Part shown: positions 18,901-33,900 of the stretch, in pieces
How positions within the stretch are numbered: the first letter of the stretch is position 1
How the letters are laid out: the number at the start of each line of letters is the position of its first letter
IMG/VR virus record: IMGVR_UViG_3300020442_000974
Location: 1-40,394 of that record
Reading direction: 5' to 3' (one strand)
Source of the DNA: a virus
DNA: 40,394 nt
The notes under the pieces: model-generated
The model's database searches: none
Told to the model about the DNA's origin: nothing
What the model saw: the letters and a program-made list of their open reading frames with translations, nothing else
Made by a program: the position numbers and the translations under genes

Positions 18901-21900
18901 AGGGAACAAATTAGTAGTTGAAACCTGACCTTGAACATTTGAAGTAATGTTTCTAGCAGATTCGAGCACCTCAACGTTACCTGGTTCAGTATACCAAGTG
19001 AATCCAGTGCTAACACCACTAGAAGCGATTGTTCCTGTTCCCGCAGTTAAACCAGAAACAGTATTACCATCAGCAAAAGCAGAACCAGTTACAGGACCAA
19101 TATAAAGTTCAAGATTTTCTTCATCCCACTCTAAAATAGTTGCAGTTCCACCACTACTAGAAATTGCAGTTTCACCGACAATATAAGATCCACCACTGAA
19201 TCCAGTAAGAGTAATTTTTTGTGCCGTTGTCTTCTTCTTAACATCAGTTGTAATCGAGTCATGAACAATATTGTTGATCATTTCATCAACAAAACTGTTG
19301 TATACATAAGCACCTGAACCAAATTGAGAATTAACAACATTTGTCAATTCTTCTTTATAATAATTCAAGTTATAAAGAATATTCTTAGATGCACTTCTAG
19401 CAACTTTATCACCAGGTGCGAGAATATCTACTGCAATTTCTACAAGTTCACGCATTCTCCAAACAACTTGATTAATATCTGTAGTAGATTCGGAATCGCG
19501 ATATGCTTCTTCGTTTGTGTATTGTGCAGCGTACTGATTTCCAGTTACAGAGTTACCTTGAGTATACAATTCATTTCTGATTGCTCGCTCAGCAAGAATC
19601 TTAATTTTCTCAACAGAGAACACTGTTGCGAGAAGTTCATCTTCAACATGATTTAATGTGCCATCAGAAGTTAGATAAGTTTCAATTGCTGCAATTGTGC
19701 TATTATTACCGCCAGTTTGAAGGTCGGAAATAATACCCAACATAATTAGTTTCAAATCTCTTTGACACTTAGTTTCCCCTGCAGTTCCACCAGGATAAGA
19801 GAAGGCACTATAAGGAGTTCCGTTCAAATCATAGGTAAACTCATTGGTAGTCATACCAGTGATTTCTTCAGCGATATACTGACGGTTGAAATACAATCTA
19901 TCGCCACCAACATTAAAGTCCTCTCCAGTAGGAGCAATAATATCATTGATTGTTGTAACCAAGGTATCAATTGCAGACTTGACATTGGCGCATCCGCCAG
20001 CATCATTAGTAATACCCCAATCACCAACAATAAGATTATCTGTGTTTGTATCATCGAGATCACCAGTAATCGCTTGCTTAGCATAGTATGCTAAACGTTC
20101 ATGAGCGTATACAGACTGCCAAACTTGTAAGCGAATATGCAGAAGTTCTCCGCTTCCACCAATGTAGAATTTCGCTGCTTGAACAGTATCTTCATTACCA
20201 CCACGCTCAATATCATTAGCGATTGCATCCAAGATGAGACCCAAATCAGTCTTACAACGTAAAGTACCATCTGTGCTGCCACCATTTTGGTTTCTAGGCA
20301 TATCCTGAGCAAGAGAGGGATATCTAGAAAGCATATCAGCAGCCGCTTTATCTACGATAGCGCCACGATTAACTCTAATCAGACCAGAAGCGTCTCTGAA
20401 TCTATATTGTGCATCTTCATCAATTTGATTGGTATAAATTTCATCATCACCAGCACTATGATAATCCACGGTGAATGGAGTCTCACTAAATGCATCTACT
20501 GTTCCACCAAGTGACTCAACTGCAGGAGAAACTTTAGTGACACTTGCCAGGTGATCAACAGGAGTGGATGCATTTGCATTAGTTAAAGTATCGGTAAGAA
20601 TATCAAGAAGGTTTTGAGCAGTAGACCAAACATCAGCACAATCTGAAAGACTGTAATCAAGAACAACAACTGCATTAGACAGAGCAGAAACATATGTGTG
20701 AGCATATTGTTGATTTACAGGAGATGCACCAACATTTACTGTGATTGTAGTCTGGGAAACTGCAGTAATTGGCAGAACTGCATTATTTGCTGGGTCGGTG
20801 GAGCGAGGATATGCAATCTGACGCTCATTACCATCATCATCACAAGTGAATGTAATACCACCAGTCAACAATCTAACTCTATTAGCAGTAGTAAGAGAGT
20901 GTGATCCAATTGTAATTACCAAATCACCCGTAGCAGCATCATAAGTAGCACCCGTAGGTGTAAATTGGTTCAATACACCAGTAGTAGAATCGGTGATAGT
21001 TGCATCAGTGAATTGCGTCAATCCATGAGAACCTTGAACTGTCCAAAGAACATTGTTAATGACATATTGAATCATATCATTAACTTTTTCGTAAGCGAAT
21101 AATGTTTCTCTAATTTCGCCTTCAATATAAGACAAGGCAACAGGATTCTGAGTTCTATCAACATAGAATGCAGCAGCATCCCACATATGATTATTAGAAC
21201 CATTTCTCAAGTCTTGTACTAATGCGTTCAGAATGTCGCGAATATCATCCTCACAATTAACTCTTTGATCGGCAATGACACTGTTATCAACTGCAGAGAC
21301 AAATGTGTGGACATACGCACCACCAGTAATAACAGCATCAGTCTCAGCACTAACGAATGTATGTGCATATTGATCATTTGCGCCAGAGACACCAACATTA
21401 ACAGTTACTGTTCCAGTTTGTTTAATCAGAGCACCAGAAGTCGCAGAAACAAAGGTATGAGTAGACGTATCACTAGAGACACCTACGTTAAGAGTAATAG
21501 TATTAGTGGTAACACTTTGAATCTCAACCCATTCGCCCCTAATAGGATCAGTTTGTCTAGGATATGTGTGATTTGTAGCGTTACTATCATAAGCACATGT
21601 AAAGGTTAAAGAATTATCAGCAATCTGAATTCTATTACCAGCAGACAATCCATGACCGTTTGAAGTAATTACCAATTCACCTGTTGTGGGGTTATAAGTT
21701 GCTCCCGTGATATCGGCGGTTGTAGTACCAACAGCAGTTACTGCAATTGTAGTATTATATGATGGGTCTGTGGAACGGGGATATGTGTGTTGGGACTGAT
21801 TACTGTCTTGATCACAAGTGAATGTAAATCCACCTGTCTTAAGTTTTAATTTGGTTCCCGTATTAATGGTGTGGTTTGCAATTGTCATTACAAAATCACC

Positions 21901-24900
21901 AGTTGCAGGATCGTATGTTGCGTTACTGGGTTGGAAATAAACGAAAGGTGAAGTGCCAACATTAACTGTCAGATTATTTGCACTTGCCGAAACAACTGGT
22001 AATGCAACTTGCTTAGAAGCAGGATCTGTAACACGAGGATATGTAACTTGAGTCTGATCATTATCACTAGAACATGTAAATGTCAGAGCATTATCATTAA
22101 TCTTGATTCTGTCCTTTTGAATCGTAATACAATTGGTTACTGCAGAAACAAACGTATGTGTATACTGTTGTCCTGAAGGAGAAGCACCAACATTAACTTC
22201 AAAAGTATTTGTAGTTACATTAGATACGGTCAACCATGCACCTGCTGCAGGATCAGTTGCGCGAGGATAATCATGGTTACTAGCGTTAGAGTCCTGAGTG
22301 CAAGTAAATCTGATACCACCAACCTTAATATTGATCTTCTGCCCATTAGTAACAGAATGACCATAAGCGGTGATAACTAATGCTCCAGTTGCAGCATTAT
22401 AAGTTGCACTATTAGGAGTTACATTACCACCATTTGTCAACAGATTACCACTAACTGTCATGGACAGTAAACCAGTTGTTGCATCGTAAGTGGCACCCGT
22501 TGGGGTATATCTTGTACCAGGAACAACCAGTTCTGGATATCTGGTTCTCATCTGATCAACAACTTCTTTCTTGATAAAGTCGGAGTTAGCGACGATCAAA
22601 TTAGCAGCATCATAGTATCTCTGAGAATTACCAGTAAATCCAGTAACTACAGCAGAACCGTTTGCATTTGTCGTTCTGAGAATAGCATCATTATTAAAAT
22701 CTTCACCATTTGTGAATCCTTCTGCACCAGACCAATCTTCAGTATAGGTTTGACCATAAGATCCATCAAAGTGAATCAGAAGTCTTGTATTAGTATCACC
22801 TTGAACGATTCCAGTAGGAGCAACGAAGGTTGCAGTATAACGAGCATTGTTAGAGAATCTAAAGTCATCAATGTAACCAGCAAGAACTTCAGAACCAGCA
22901 TAGTTAGCACCAATTCTGATTGGTTTTGCACCATAGTTACTAGAATCGGTTCCAGTTCCTACTTCTGCACCATTAATAAAGATCTTAGCAGTGGTTCCTG
23001 TTCTAGAAACTGCAATGTGAGACCATACATCGTTACTCAAAGTTGTTAAACCAGAGGTTACTAGATCGCTACCATTACTGTTCCAACGAACTTGTCCCGC
23101 TTCAAGATAAAGGCGACCAGCAACTTCAGTTGCACCAGCAGCACGCATATCTACCAGAGTTTTAGTTCCTGAGAGTGATGTGGTGAAGGGTTTGACCCAG
23201 AACTCAATTGTATAGTTACCAGTAGCAACGCCAAATTCTGCACTAGATGGAATACTTACATATTCATCAATAGGAACTGCACCAACGTTTACCGTAATTG
23301 TTGTGGAAGTTGTAGCACTGATAGCAAGTGCCGAACCAGACGCAGTGTCGGTAGAACGTGGATATGCTTTATTGGTTGTATTGTTATCCTGAGCACAGGT
23401 AAATACAACCCCATCGTCTGCGATTGTTACGGTATTTGATGTGGTAAGACTGTGAGTTCCAATTTCAAGAACTAAAAGTCCTGTCGCAGGATCATAAGTG
23501 GTTCCTGTAGCAGCGGTAAATTGACCACTAGCACCATTACCAGCAGTAATCGCATCTGTAACACCACTCACAAAAGTATGGGGAGCAACACCAGGAGACA
23601 ATGCTAGGCAACCAGTACCATACTTTTGATTGTAAGTATTGATCGTTGCATTTGTAAATGTTATTGCATGATAATCCTGACCATTAGATTGTGTTCTACC
23701 AATCTTACCAAGATAAATGGTGCCTTTTGCTTGATTGTATCCAATAACTTCTGCCTTAGTATCTCTGGTTCTAATTACTTGACCAGCAGCAAAGAATCCT
23801 TCACCAATTCTATTTTTGAATGCAAGTTTTCTAATACGGGCAGGTTCGCTAATACCAAAGTCTCCAGAGTTATTACCATAAGAGATTTTATAGTTACGGA
23901 TGACTTCACCATCAGTTAATGCACCAGAAGCATTATCATAAGGAATAATATTTGTGCTGACAATCTCATTTGATGGGAATTGTGAATCAATTGCAGTGCT
24001 ATTGTCGGCAAAATCAACCAAATTAATTTGCGATTCTGAAATATTATCCAATACGATATTTGGATAAGTTTGAGCAGCAATTCGGTTAAACAGAAGACCC
24101 GAGAAACTAGAACCATCAGAAATGTTAACTTGTCCGATAGCAGCATTAGTAGCAGGATCCGTATATACAGCAGTTGCTGTAACACGAGCAACTACACGAG
24201 ACTGAGCGCCAATAATAATATCATTTAATTGAATATCATAAAGACCTGGGGTAGATTGATAAGTACCAGCAGTCTTACTGAGTGTTAATGCATTAGTTAC
24301 ATTAATCTCTGTTCCATATACAGGGAGATCTTCTAAATGGGAAACTGCGGTAGTTCCTTGAGTTCCTCTCGTAACTGTCAGTTGTGTGTAATCATTGTTT
24401 TCAACAATATTAGTTACCAAAACAATTTCAGATCCAAACTGATAGCTCTTACCAGCAATAAATGTTCCAGTGGGAGGTGCAGTTTCAGCATTTTGACTAC
24501 CACTTGCAATAATTTCAACAGATGTGGTAGAAGGACCGATACTGTAACGAAGTTGTCCAAGAGGTGTTTCTTGTCCTCTATCAAGGTTAATTTGTTCAAC
24601 CTTTGCAGTATCATTATCAAAGTTTTTCACCTGCTCACCAAAGACAAACAGACCAAGATTGGTGATAGGAGTAATTGTTCCAAGGTTAGCGTTAAAACCT
24701 GTCGCACTAACGTTAACTAATTCATTAGCAATAAAGGTTCCTTCCGTAACAAAACCTTCAATAGTATCACCAATGACATTTGTCACTGTCAGACGAGCAC
24801 CCGATTGACTACCAACCATGGTGTTACCAACATTGGGGAAAATACCACTTTGATTAGTAAATGTATATGTGTCAATATCAATTTGTTCAATTTGAATGTT

Positions 24901-27900
24901 GACATACTTGACACTTGCAGGAGGTGCAGGAGGTTCTGCAAATACAATAGAGTCACCTTGAATTTCAAATGCCACACCAGGTGTTTGTACGACACCGTTG
25001 AGAATAATCATCAACTGGTTTGCATTAGCAACAATATTATCACCATCAACAGTTAAGGGGAAAGAAATTCTTACACCGTCAAAGAGGTTGGAAATATCAT
25101 CCAGTCTTTGAACAACAGATGTCAGAATGTTTTCCGATGAAGTCAGTCTCTTTTGACGGAAAAGAACCTCAGTATTATTAAACTCAGAATAAATGGGTTC
25201 AACTAGAGAGAAACTTTGAATATTGGGAACAATTGCTTCTCTAGCAAGTTCAACTGACTTAGTTAATTCAAAATCAGTTTCTTTATTAGGAATAGAACCA
25301 TATTCATTAAGATTCAGTTCACCAAAGACCTTAAAGGACGCTGGGTGAACATTCTTGATAAGGATTTCTTTCCACTCATCAATAGATACCGCAGACTTAA
25401 CCGCATAAGAGAAGTCTTGATAATAATAGGAATCTTGAATCTTTTGAATAATTTCAGAGGGTTTACCAACGTCATCGATAAACTGACCTGTAGTTCTCGT
25501 GATAGATCCAATCTCAAGAACACCCTTAGCAATATTCAAATCACTAATGACACCAGAAGATTTGGAAATAACACCTGTGATTCTTTGACCTTCAATAAAG
25601 TCTCCAGTGTAATCAACAATCTTAAGGACTCTAGGTCCAACTTGCCAACCATTATTTGTAGAAACAAATCCTTGTGCAGTTGCAGTTTCAAAACTATCGC
25701 CCTGATATACAAGTTCACCTTCAAGGAAGGTAGAGGTAATAACGTTAGCAGTTGCTGCACCACCGAAAGATTCAGTCAATACTTGCTGACGACCAGTACC
25801 TGCATTAGAGAACGTAATAGCATCACCTAAAGCAGCGTTTGCTGCGGTAATCGCAAGTTTTAATTGATCGGGCTCAAGAGAATTTGCAGTTCCTGCAATT
25901 GCATAATAAGTAGTGTTTCCATTTAATCTACCGATAGCACCAGATGCTAAGGGGAATTCAGTTCCTTCACCAGTATCAACTACATTTAATGTAACTTCAG
26001 ATCCATTGGGGATACCATGAGGGAAAGCAAACTGAAGAAGACCCAAATCGAGGTTTACAACATAGTTGAAAGAAGATCTTAAAGATACGGAAGGTGTAGA
26101 AGAATAACCAGCACCAGGATCCTTAACTTCGATTTGATCTAAACGACCGTTCTTAATAGATGCAACAGCAGTTGCACCAGATCCACCACCACCTGTAATA
26201 ATAACAGCAGGTGCTTGAGAATATCCAGATCCAGGATCAGTGACAGTAATACTGCTAAGGATACTCGTAGATGTTAACTGCGCGTTGATTGGGAAAGTAA
26301 TCTCAGGACGTAATGTATAGTCATGAGGATAATCATAACCAAAATTATTGTTCTTGAGTTTTTTAATCTTACCAACATTGGTGCCTTTGGTAAAAATAGA
26401 TGCGCCGCTACCAAATGCAGGGATAACAACATCTAATTCTGCACCAGATCCTGTAAGACCTGCACCCAAGATACCATCAATAGCTTCAATATCAATACTT
26501 GCAGTTGTATATCCTTTACCAGGTGATGTAACAACAACTTCTTGAATCTGACCAGGGATATTTACACCCTCATCATCAGTTCCATCTGCAACAGTAATTC
26601 GTACAAATCCACCTTCACCATCACCAGCAATAGGAACACTATTATAAGTTCCTACAGCATATTCAGTTCCAGGTTCATTAATTTGAACTCTTTCAATTTG
26701 TCTATTGGATGAGATAGTTGTAACAACTGGGAGACGTGTGTAGAATCCACCAGGATTAACGATACGAACATCGGAGATAGATCCTACCGCTTTAACAGAA
26801 CTCGTGCTGTAGGACGCCTGAATGATGTCTGCTGCGCCTTCTGGTTCATTAACCAGAGGGAACTTGATTGTATCAGCACCACGAGTAATCGTGGCACCAG
26901 AAACACCACTGATTGTGAACGTTCCAACATAAGGAGAGTCTACAACATCCAAGTAACTACCAGTAGTTACAGGAGAGTCATCACCAGTTCTAGATGGATC
27001 GAAGTAATATGAAATATTGGTAACAATATTCCTATCAACTTTGAGTTTAACTGTTGGTGTAGGAACACCTTGACCAGTTACACCAGGAGTTCCCACACGT
27101 TCAATCGAGTTAAACGAATATTCGAGTTTATTGAGGTTATCTTTGGAGAACGAAAGGTTTCCACCTGCCAAAGAAGAGTGACTGACATCAAAGAGATATT
27201 GATGCCCATAGTACATCTTAAGGACAGGAGATTTGACAAAAACATTAACAGAACCAGCACTTGTGGCGGGATTAGAAACTGCTGCCTGTGGAAGTTTATA
27301 TGTAAATTCCAGAGGACTTACAACAGTATTAACTGGGAAAGATCCATCATACTCATCATAAACTACGCCACCAACTTCTTGCGATGGGTTGCCATCAATA
27401 AAGATCATTTCACCTTCAGACAGGTAATGACGGGTTCCTGTAATAATATAAACAAGATCACTATTCGCAACTGCAGTTGCTTGAAGGGTTTTCTGCAAGT
27501 TTGCAATTAATGTAATCTTAAGAACACCTGTAAGATTGGTAATTTGTGCAGTAGTATATGCAGCGTTAAACGAAATATCTCCAGAATTAATATTAATGAC
27601 AGATCCAGGAATGAATGTAGAAGATCCAGAAATTTCATCAATTCTGATTGAATAATCATCATCACTGTAAGGTTTAAACTTAGCAAGTTCATCTAAGTTG
27701 TTGCTACCACCTTCAGGATGATTAAAATCATTCAGATCAATATCAAATGTTCCAGGTGTTGTATTATTAATTTGAGGGAATGTGAAAGAAGCAATCTCAT
27801 TAATATCATTAGGAATGGGTCCTACAATACCATAAGTGCTTTGCTCACTAAACTGTTCTGTTGACAGTAAACCAAGATTTAGATCATTCGACCAACTATT

Positions 27901-30900
27901 GTTATTAACTGCAAGATATACTTTATTATTAGCGGTATCTTGAGAGATAATATATCCACTATTAACAAAACTAGATCCATTACGCAGAACTAATTTAGTT
28001 CCAACAGTAAACTTGAACGACTGGTTAATGGTAAGTTCCTGAACATTATCAATTTTAATTGTCGGAGCAACTTTGAAATAGTACTTGTTTTTAACATTTG
28101 CAGTCGCCTTCAGTTTCTGAGATCCAGGAGAAGGAACCGTTGCGGTTCTTGATCCCCAAACATCTTGAGCGTATGTAAGAGCCTCAGTATCTTGAGGCAT
28201 GTTAATCGAAGCATCATCAAAGTCAAGATTCTGGAATCCAATTGCTGCGAGAACAGCACCAGATGTGCTAACAGTAAGACTAGAACCAATTACAGGAGTA
28301 ATAGCAGTTCGGACAAAACCAACTCCAGTATTAGTTTGTGCTGCATAAGTTCCAATTCTAGCAGCAAGAGCATCTTTATCTGCCTTCAATCCCCAACCAT
28401 TATAATCAATATAATCATATCTGTTAAGGTTTGTAGTAAACCAAGCATCATCAACCCAGTCAAAAGTTAATCCAAATGCACCTGCTGTGGGGAATGCTGT
28501 TACATCAGAAGGAACTGTGGGAGTTAGTGCTCTATTTCTCAATCTCAGATTGGTAACAATATGCTGTCCTTGCTCATTACTACGGAATTGACCCGTAGTT
28601 CCACTTCTACCAGGAATATTACCAAAGTGTAAATCCTTTCCACCAAGGGCAGTGTTGGTGACAGATCCAGTAAAGACCTGAAGACCATTTACATATCCAG
28701 TAAAAGTATCACCGACTTTCTTAAGTCCAATAAATTGCCAGGTATTATCAGCATACATTGTTGTTAATGTAGACTGAAGTGCAGAACCTGCTGCATTAAT
28801 AGTAGTGGAGTTATTAGTAACTACTAACTGCAATTCTCCGCTACTAACATCATAATACATCCAGAGACCACCAGTAGTATCAGTAGCATCACCGATAGCA
28901 AATAAAGTTTCTTGAGTCTGTGATAAAGTTCCACTATTACTGGAATCTTTATACAGCATGTACTCAATAGTAAAGTCACCTGCTAATTTAGTTCCTAACT
29001 CAGCAGCGGTAAATTTAATATTGGTATTTTCCCAGTTCGAGGGTTGAGCAACATCATAACCAAAGAATTGAGCCTTACCATCAGTAACTAGAATACCTTG
29101 ATTACTAGTTCCTGTAACTACGGGTGTATAGTGAGTTGTAATGTCGGAAGTTGTTGCTCCAGCAAACGTTACAAGGAATTCATTTCTATTCCAAGAAGAT
29201 TGTCCGAAAGCATAAACATCACCCGAATTATCGGCAGTAACAGACTTAACTGTAATACCTTCAATATTGTTCTTATTAAACTCATTAGATGTATGATTTT
29301 TAATTTTACCATCATATCCAAGTTTAACAGTTTCAACAGTTTTAAGTTGATTTGTAGAATTAACCTTTGTCAGAGCAACATTTAAATCACCGAAAATGTC
29401 GATATTGGATCTAGGTGCCATTGTAATGGTGCTACCTGTCAAATAACGATAATTCCAGAGCAAATCACCATTAGTATTAACCTTACCTACCCAGAAACTA
29501 TCCTTTGTAGTATCATCAGACTTCAATCTCAATGTTGCACTAATATATGCCTCATCAAACTCATCCACTACCATGGAAGTGTCCATGAAGGAATATAATG
29601 TATTTGTATAGTTCTTAACCCATTCAATTGCAATGCTAGATGTAGACAATATTGCCTTACCAAAAGAAACATCAATATCAGCAGCATTTGCTGTAGATGC
29701 AGATTCCATGGTGAAGTAAATATCATCACCAACTTTTTCCATAGCAGTCAATTTCTCAGAACCGCTAGAAGATGCAACTTTTCTCTTGGCAACAAAACTG
29801 CCAGTAGTATCAACAACTCCAATAAAGGCATCATATGGATTAGTGGAGTTAGTATTTGTAAATCCACCAATAACAACTCTAGTATCAGAGTACTTAAGGA
29901 CAGAAGTAATTCTATCTTCACGAGAAGAACCAGAAATACCAGCATATCCTCTCTGATATGTGAGAGTTGCACTTAATCCATTATCTGCCTGAACATACTT
30001 TGCAAGGTAAATATCAGGATTATAAGAATCCAAAATTGAAGCATTTGGTTTATTTTCACCAACAATCCAGATATCATTACCATCAACAGCAAGTTTGATA
30101 TGTTCTGTGCTGAAAGTTCCTGTTCCGCTTTCTAAAGTCTTCTCCCATTCCTTTAAACCAGTAGAAGATAGTTTTGCTAAGAAACCAACTCCGTTACCAC
30201 CAGCATCCTTTGTTCTACCACAAATAAATGTTTCTTTATCAGCGTTAGTGAAACTATCATTAATAACTAAATCATCATTGTTATCGATAGTAGAAACAAA
30301 ATAATCTGCTTTCTTAAAGACCTGTGGGTGAGAAATAATAACTCTTGGATTTGTAGTATACGAAGAACCCGAGTTAATAATATTAACTGTATCAATCGAT
30401 CCAACGCTGGTTACAACTGCCTGAAGACTTGCAGAATTACCATCACCATCTAAAGTAATGACAGGGGGAATATCACTGTTATATCCAGATCCAGTTTGAG
30501 TAATTACAACTTCCTCAACACCTTTAAGTTGACGAACAACAAATGTTTTGTTCGTATTATTCATGATAGGTGTGTAATCAACATACACCGTATCACCAAC
30601 AATCAAATTATGTGGATTAGATGTTTGAAGAATACCAAAATTATCTCCACTGACGTTTTCAAAATTATAACTGGAAACAGTCTCACCTTTAATTCTAGAA
30701 ACTCTAGCAGAGACACCAGTACCATCAGTATCCGTATTATCGAACACTAAACGGTCATTGACTTGATAAGAAATTCCAGGGTTTTCAACTGTAAACCCAG
30801 TTACACTAGCATCTTCAAATTTAGTAATTGTTTCAACTTCAATATCAACCTTAGAGTCAAATTTGACTTTGGGGAAATAGTCAAACAATTGTAATGGAGA

Positions 30901-33900
30901 CTCTTCAAAGATTTGATCAGGATCATCAATCTCTGCTTGATCAATGACACCGCTCCTATCTTCGTCTTCCACTTCAAATAACAAATTATCACCATTCTCT
31001 AATGTCAACGCATTAGTAGATGCGTTAGGAGCACGCTCAACGTCAATATCAACATTTTCATAAGGGTCACGATAACGGACAACACCAGTAGGAATATTTT
31101 GCTGAACTGCAGTTGCACTTAAGTTCCACTTATCGACAACTGAATTATAACTAGGACCAAGAATATATGGGAATACTGCATTACCTTGTTCAGTATTATC
31201 AATAGTTACAAAATAGCAATATCTACCAGTTGGGAATTGTGGTGTCTTACAGAAACGACCGTTATATTGATCAAGATCACCTAAACCAAAAACATATTCA
31301 TAATCTTCAACAAATCTACCCGCTGCTTCATCGGTCAATAAAGGACCAGCAGTTCTAACAGGATATGGATTTGTTTGTGCATCAAAAATCAAAGTGGGTT
31401 TAACACGATATGAAGAATTCAATCGAGTAATAGTAGATCCCTGATCTGTAGGATCTTGATATCCATAAGGACCGTAAATGGGGTTGCCATCAAACGCCCA
31501 TCCAATAATCGGGGAGTGTTCCAGAGAATCATTTTGCTCTAGAGTTTGACCAATTGTACTGCCAGTCTGACTAATATAAAGGTTGTCTCCCAGGATATAA
31601 CGTAATCTCTGAGGATTTGAAAGGTGAGCATATTCACCACCATATTGATTATTAAATCCTTCAAAAACACTACCCTTAGCAGAATCAATAGTAGCAGTTT
31701 CTTGTAAGTTATAAGTCCACTGGAAGACAGTGGCATCAAACAAAGCATCTTGACCAACTGCAGTCAGATTAATAACAGTCGTTCCTTGAGAATATCCAAT
31801 ACCTCGGTTAACAATTTCAATACCAGTAACTCTGCCAGCATTCTCACCATCAGTATCAATTGTTGCACGAGCAACCGCACCAAAACCATCACCCTGAATA
31901 CCAATTTCAGGTGCAGTAGTATACCCAGATCCAGCAGAGATGATAGCGATCGAAATAATACGACCATTTTGTACAATTGCTTGTGCAACTGCACCAGAAC
32001 CAGAACTCAATACAACACTGGGTTTAGATGTATAAGATGCACCACCGTTAGTTACTGATACACTCTTAATAGGACCACGAACTTCTGCAGTTGCTGTAGC
32101 ACCCGTTCCACCGCCTCCAACAATAGTAATGGAAGGTTGTGAAGTGTATCCTGTTCCACCATCGTTAATCAGAACTCTAGATACAACACCTTTAGTGATA
32201 ATTGCAGTTGCTGCTGCACCTGATCCGCCGCCACCGACAATTGAAATTAGAGGAGAAGATGTATATCCACTTCCACCATCAGTTACAACAATTTCACTGA
32301 GAGATCCATTAACAACTACTGATGCGGTAGCACCAGATCCACCACCACCACTAATCGTAATTGCTGGTGGTGAAGCAGCATCATAATCTTTACCTGCGTT
32401 AGTGATAGCAACATCTGTTACAGCACCAAAAGTCTTTTTATCAGTAGACTTATATGACCAAGCAGAAACACCATTAATCCAAGTTCCAATAGGACCAGAA
32501 CTAATCTCATTCTTAGTAGAGATAGTAGTTGCCAATCTGGGGAATCTGTTCAGTTTTCTCTGGTTGCCAGGAAGGAGTGCCGATCCAGGGAAAGGTCCAA
32601 TATTATAGTTTGGAATACCAGTAGATGCCACATACACATAATCATCATTAAAGAACGAGTTTTGAATGTTCGTAGTATATGGAGAAATAGTGTTATTGAT
32701 AGCAGCAGTTTCCGACTTACCTTTATTAAGGTCAATAGATACCAGAATATTTCCCTGAGGAACGACTGTAGCGGGTTGTGGTAATTGATATTGGAAAACT
32801 GTAGTGCTATCTCTAGAAGTTACTAGGAACGTTCCGTTATAGATGATTGGATTTGCACCGTAGATAGTAACCTGGTCACCAACCAAAAGACCATGTGGAT
32901 TACTACAAGTTACAGTTGCAGATCTATTATTAATACCACCGAAAGTAATTGAAGAAATTTCAATCAGTTTTTTAACATTATACAACCAAGTATTCAATTC
33001 AGGTTGAGTTCCTGTTCCACCCAATTTTGAAATCGTTAATTTATCACCAGGAAGATAATAAGATCCAGTATCTGTAAGAGTTGTCTGTTGAGCATCAACA
33101 ATACCAACAACGTTCATTACAACTTCTTGAGAAGTTCCTTTGTTAATAAAAACTCTAAAGTTAGAAGATACCTCAGTTGCAGAATCCCAATCTTCAACGA
33201 TACCATTTACTGAACGTGTACATTCAATAAACTGGTTAAGAGATTTTTCTTTATATTGAACAACTTCACTATTACCAATTAAGAATTCACCATTTCTTTC
33301 TGGCCAACCAATTGTAGAGTCAACTGTAATAATACTATCTTCAGTTCCAAGAGGTTCAGCAAGTTTTGTTTTATAAGGAACCGTAAAAGAACCTGTAATG
33401 GTTTCTTCAGACAATACCAATTCGTAAATATCTGTCTCAGAAGTTCTAATTGCAATATAGTTTTCAACAAGAGCACTAGCCGCTTGAATATTTGGATCGG
33501 CAATATCTAAATCTTGCTGTAAAAGACCGTCTTGAATATCAACAGGATTACCACTAACTAAAGTAGCACGCAGAATAGTATCAATAGACCAAGTTGCGGC
33601 AGATGGTTTAATGATCTGATCTTTTGGATATGAAATGCTTACCTGTTCGCCATAAAGAAGCTTAAACAGATAAGAAATACTGAAACTAGTTCCCTTAGTG
33701 GAATAGAAATCTTTGATCGTCTTAATTGCATTACGAACATTAATTTCTTTGTAATCTAATTCAGGAACATCAGGTAAAAACTGTTCGGTATACTTATCTA
33801 ACAAACGTTTGACAAAAAGTGCATCCAGACACTTTACTTCGGTATCCAGAGATGCAGATACTGCAGTAGTATCATTTGAGAAAACTGCATTACCATCCTC

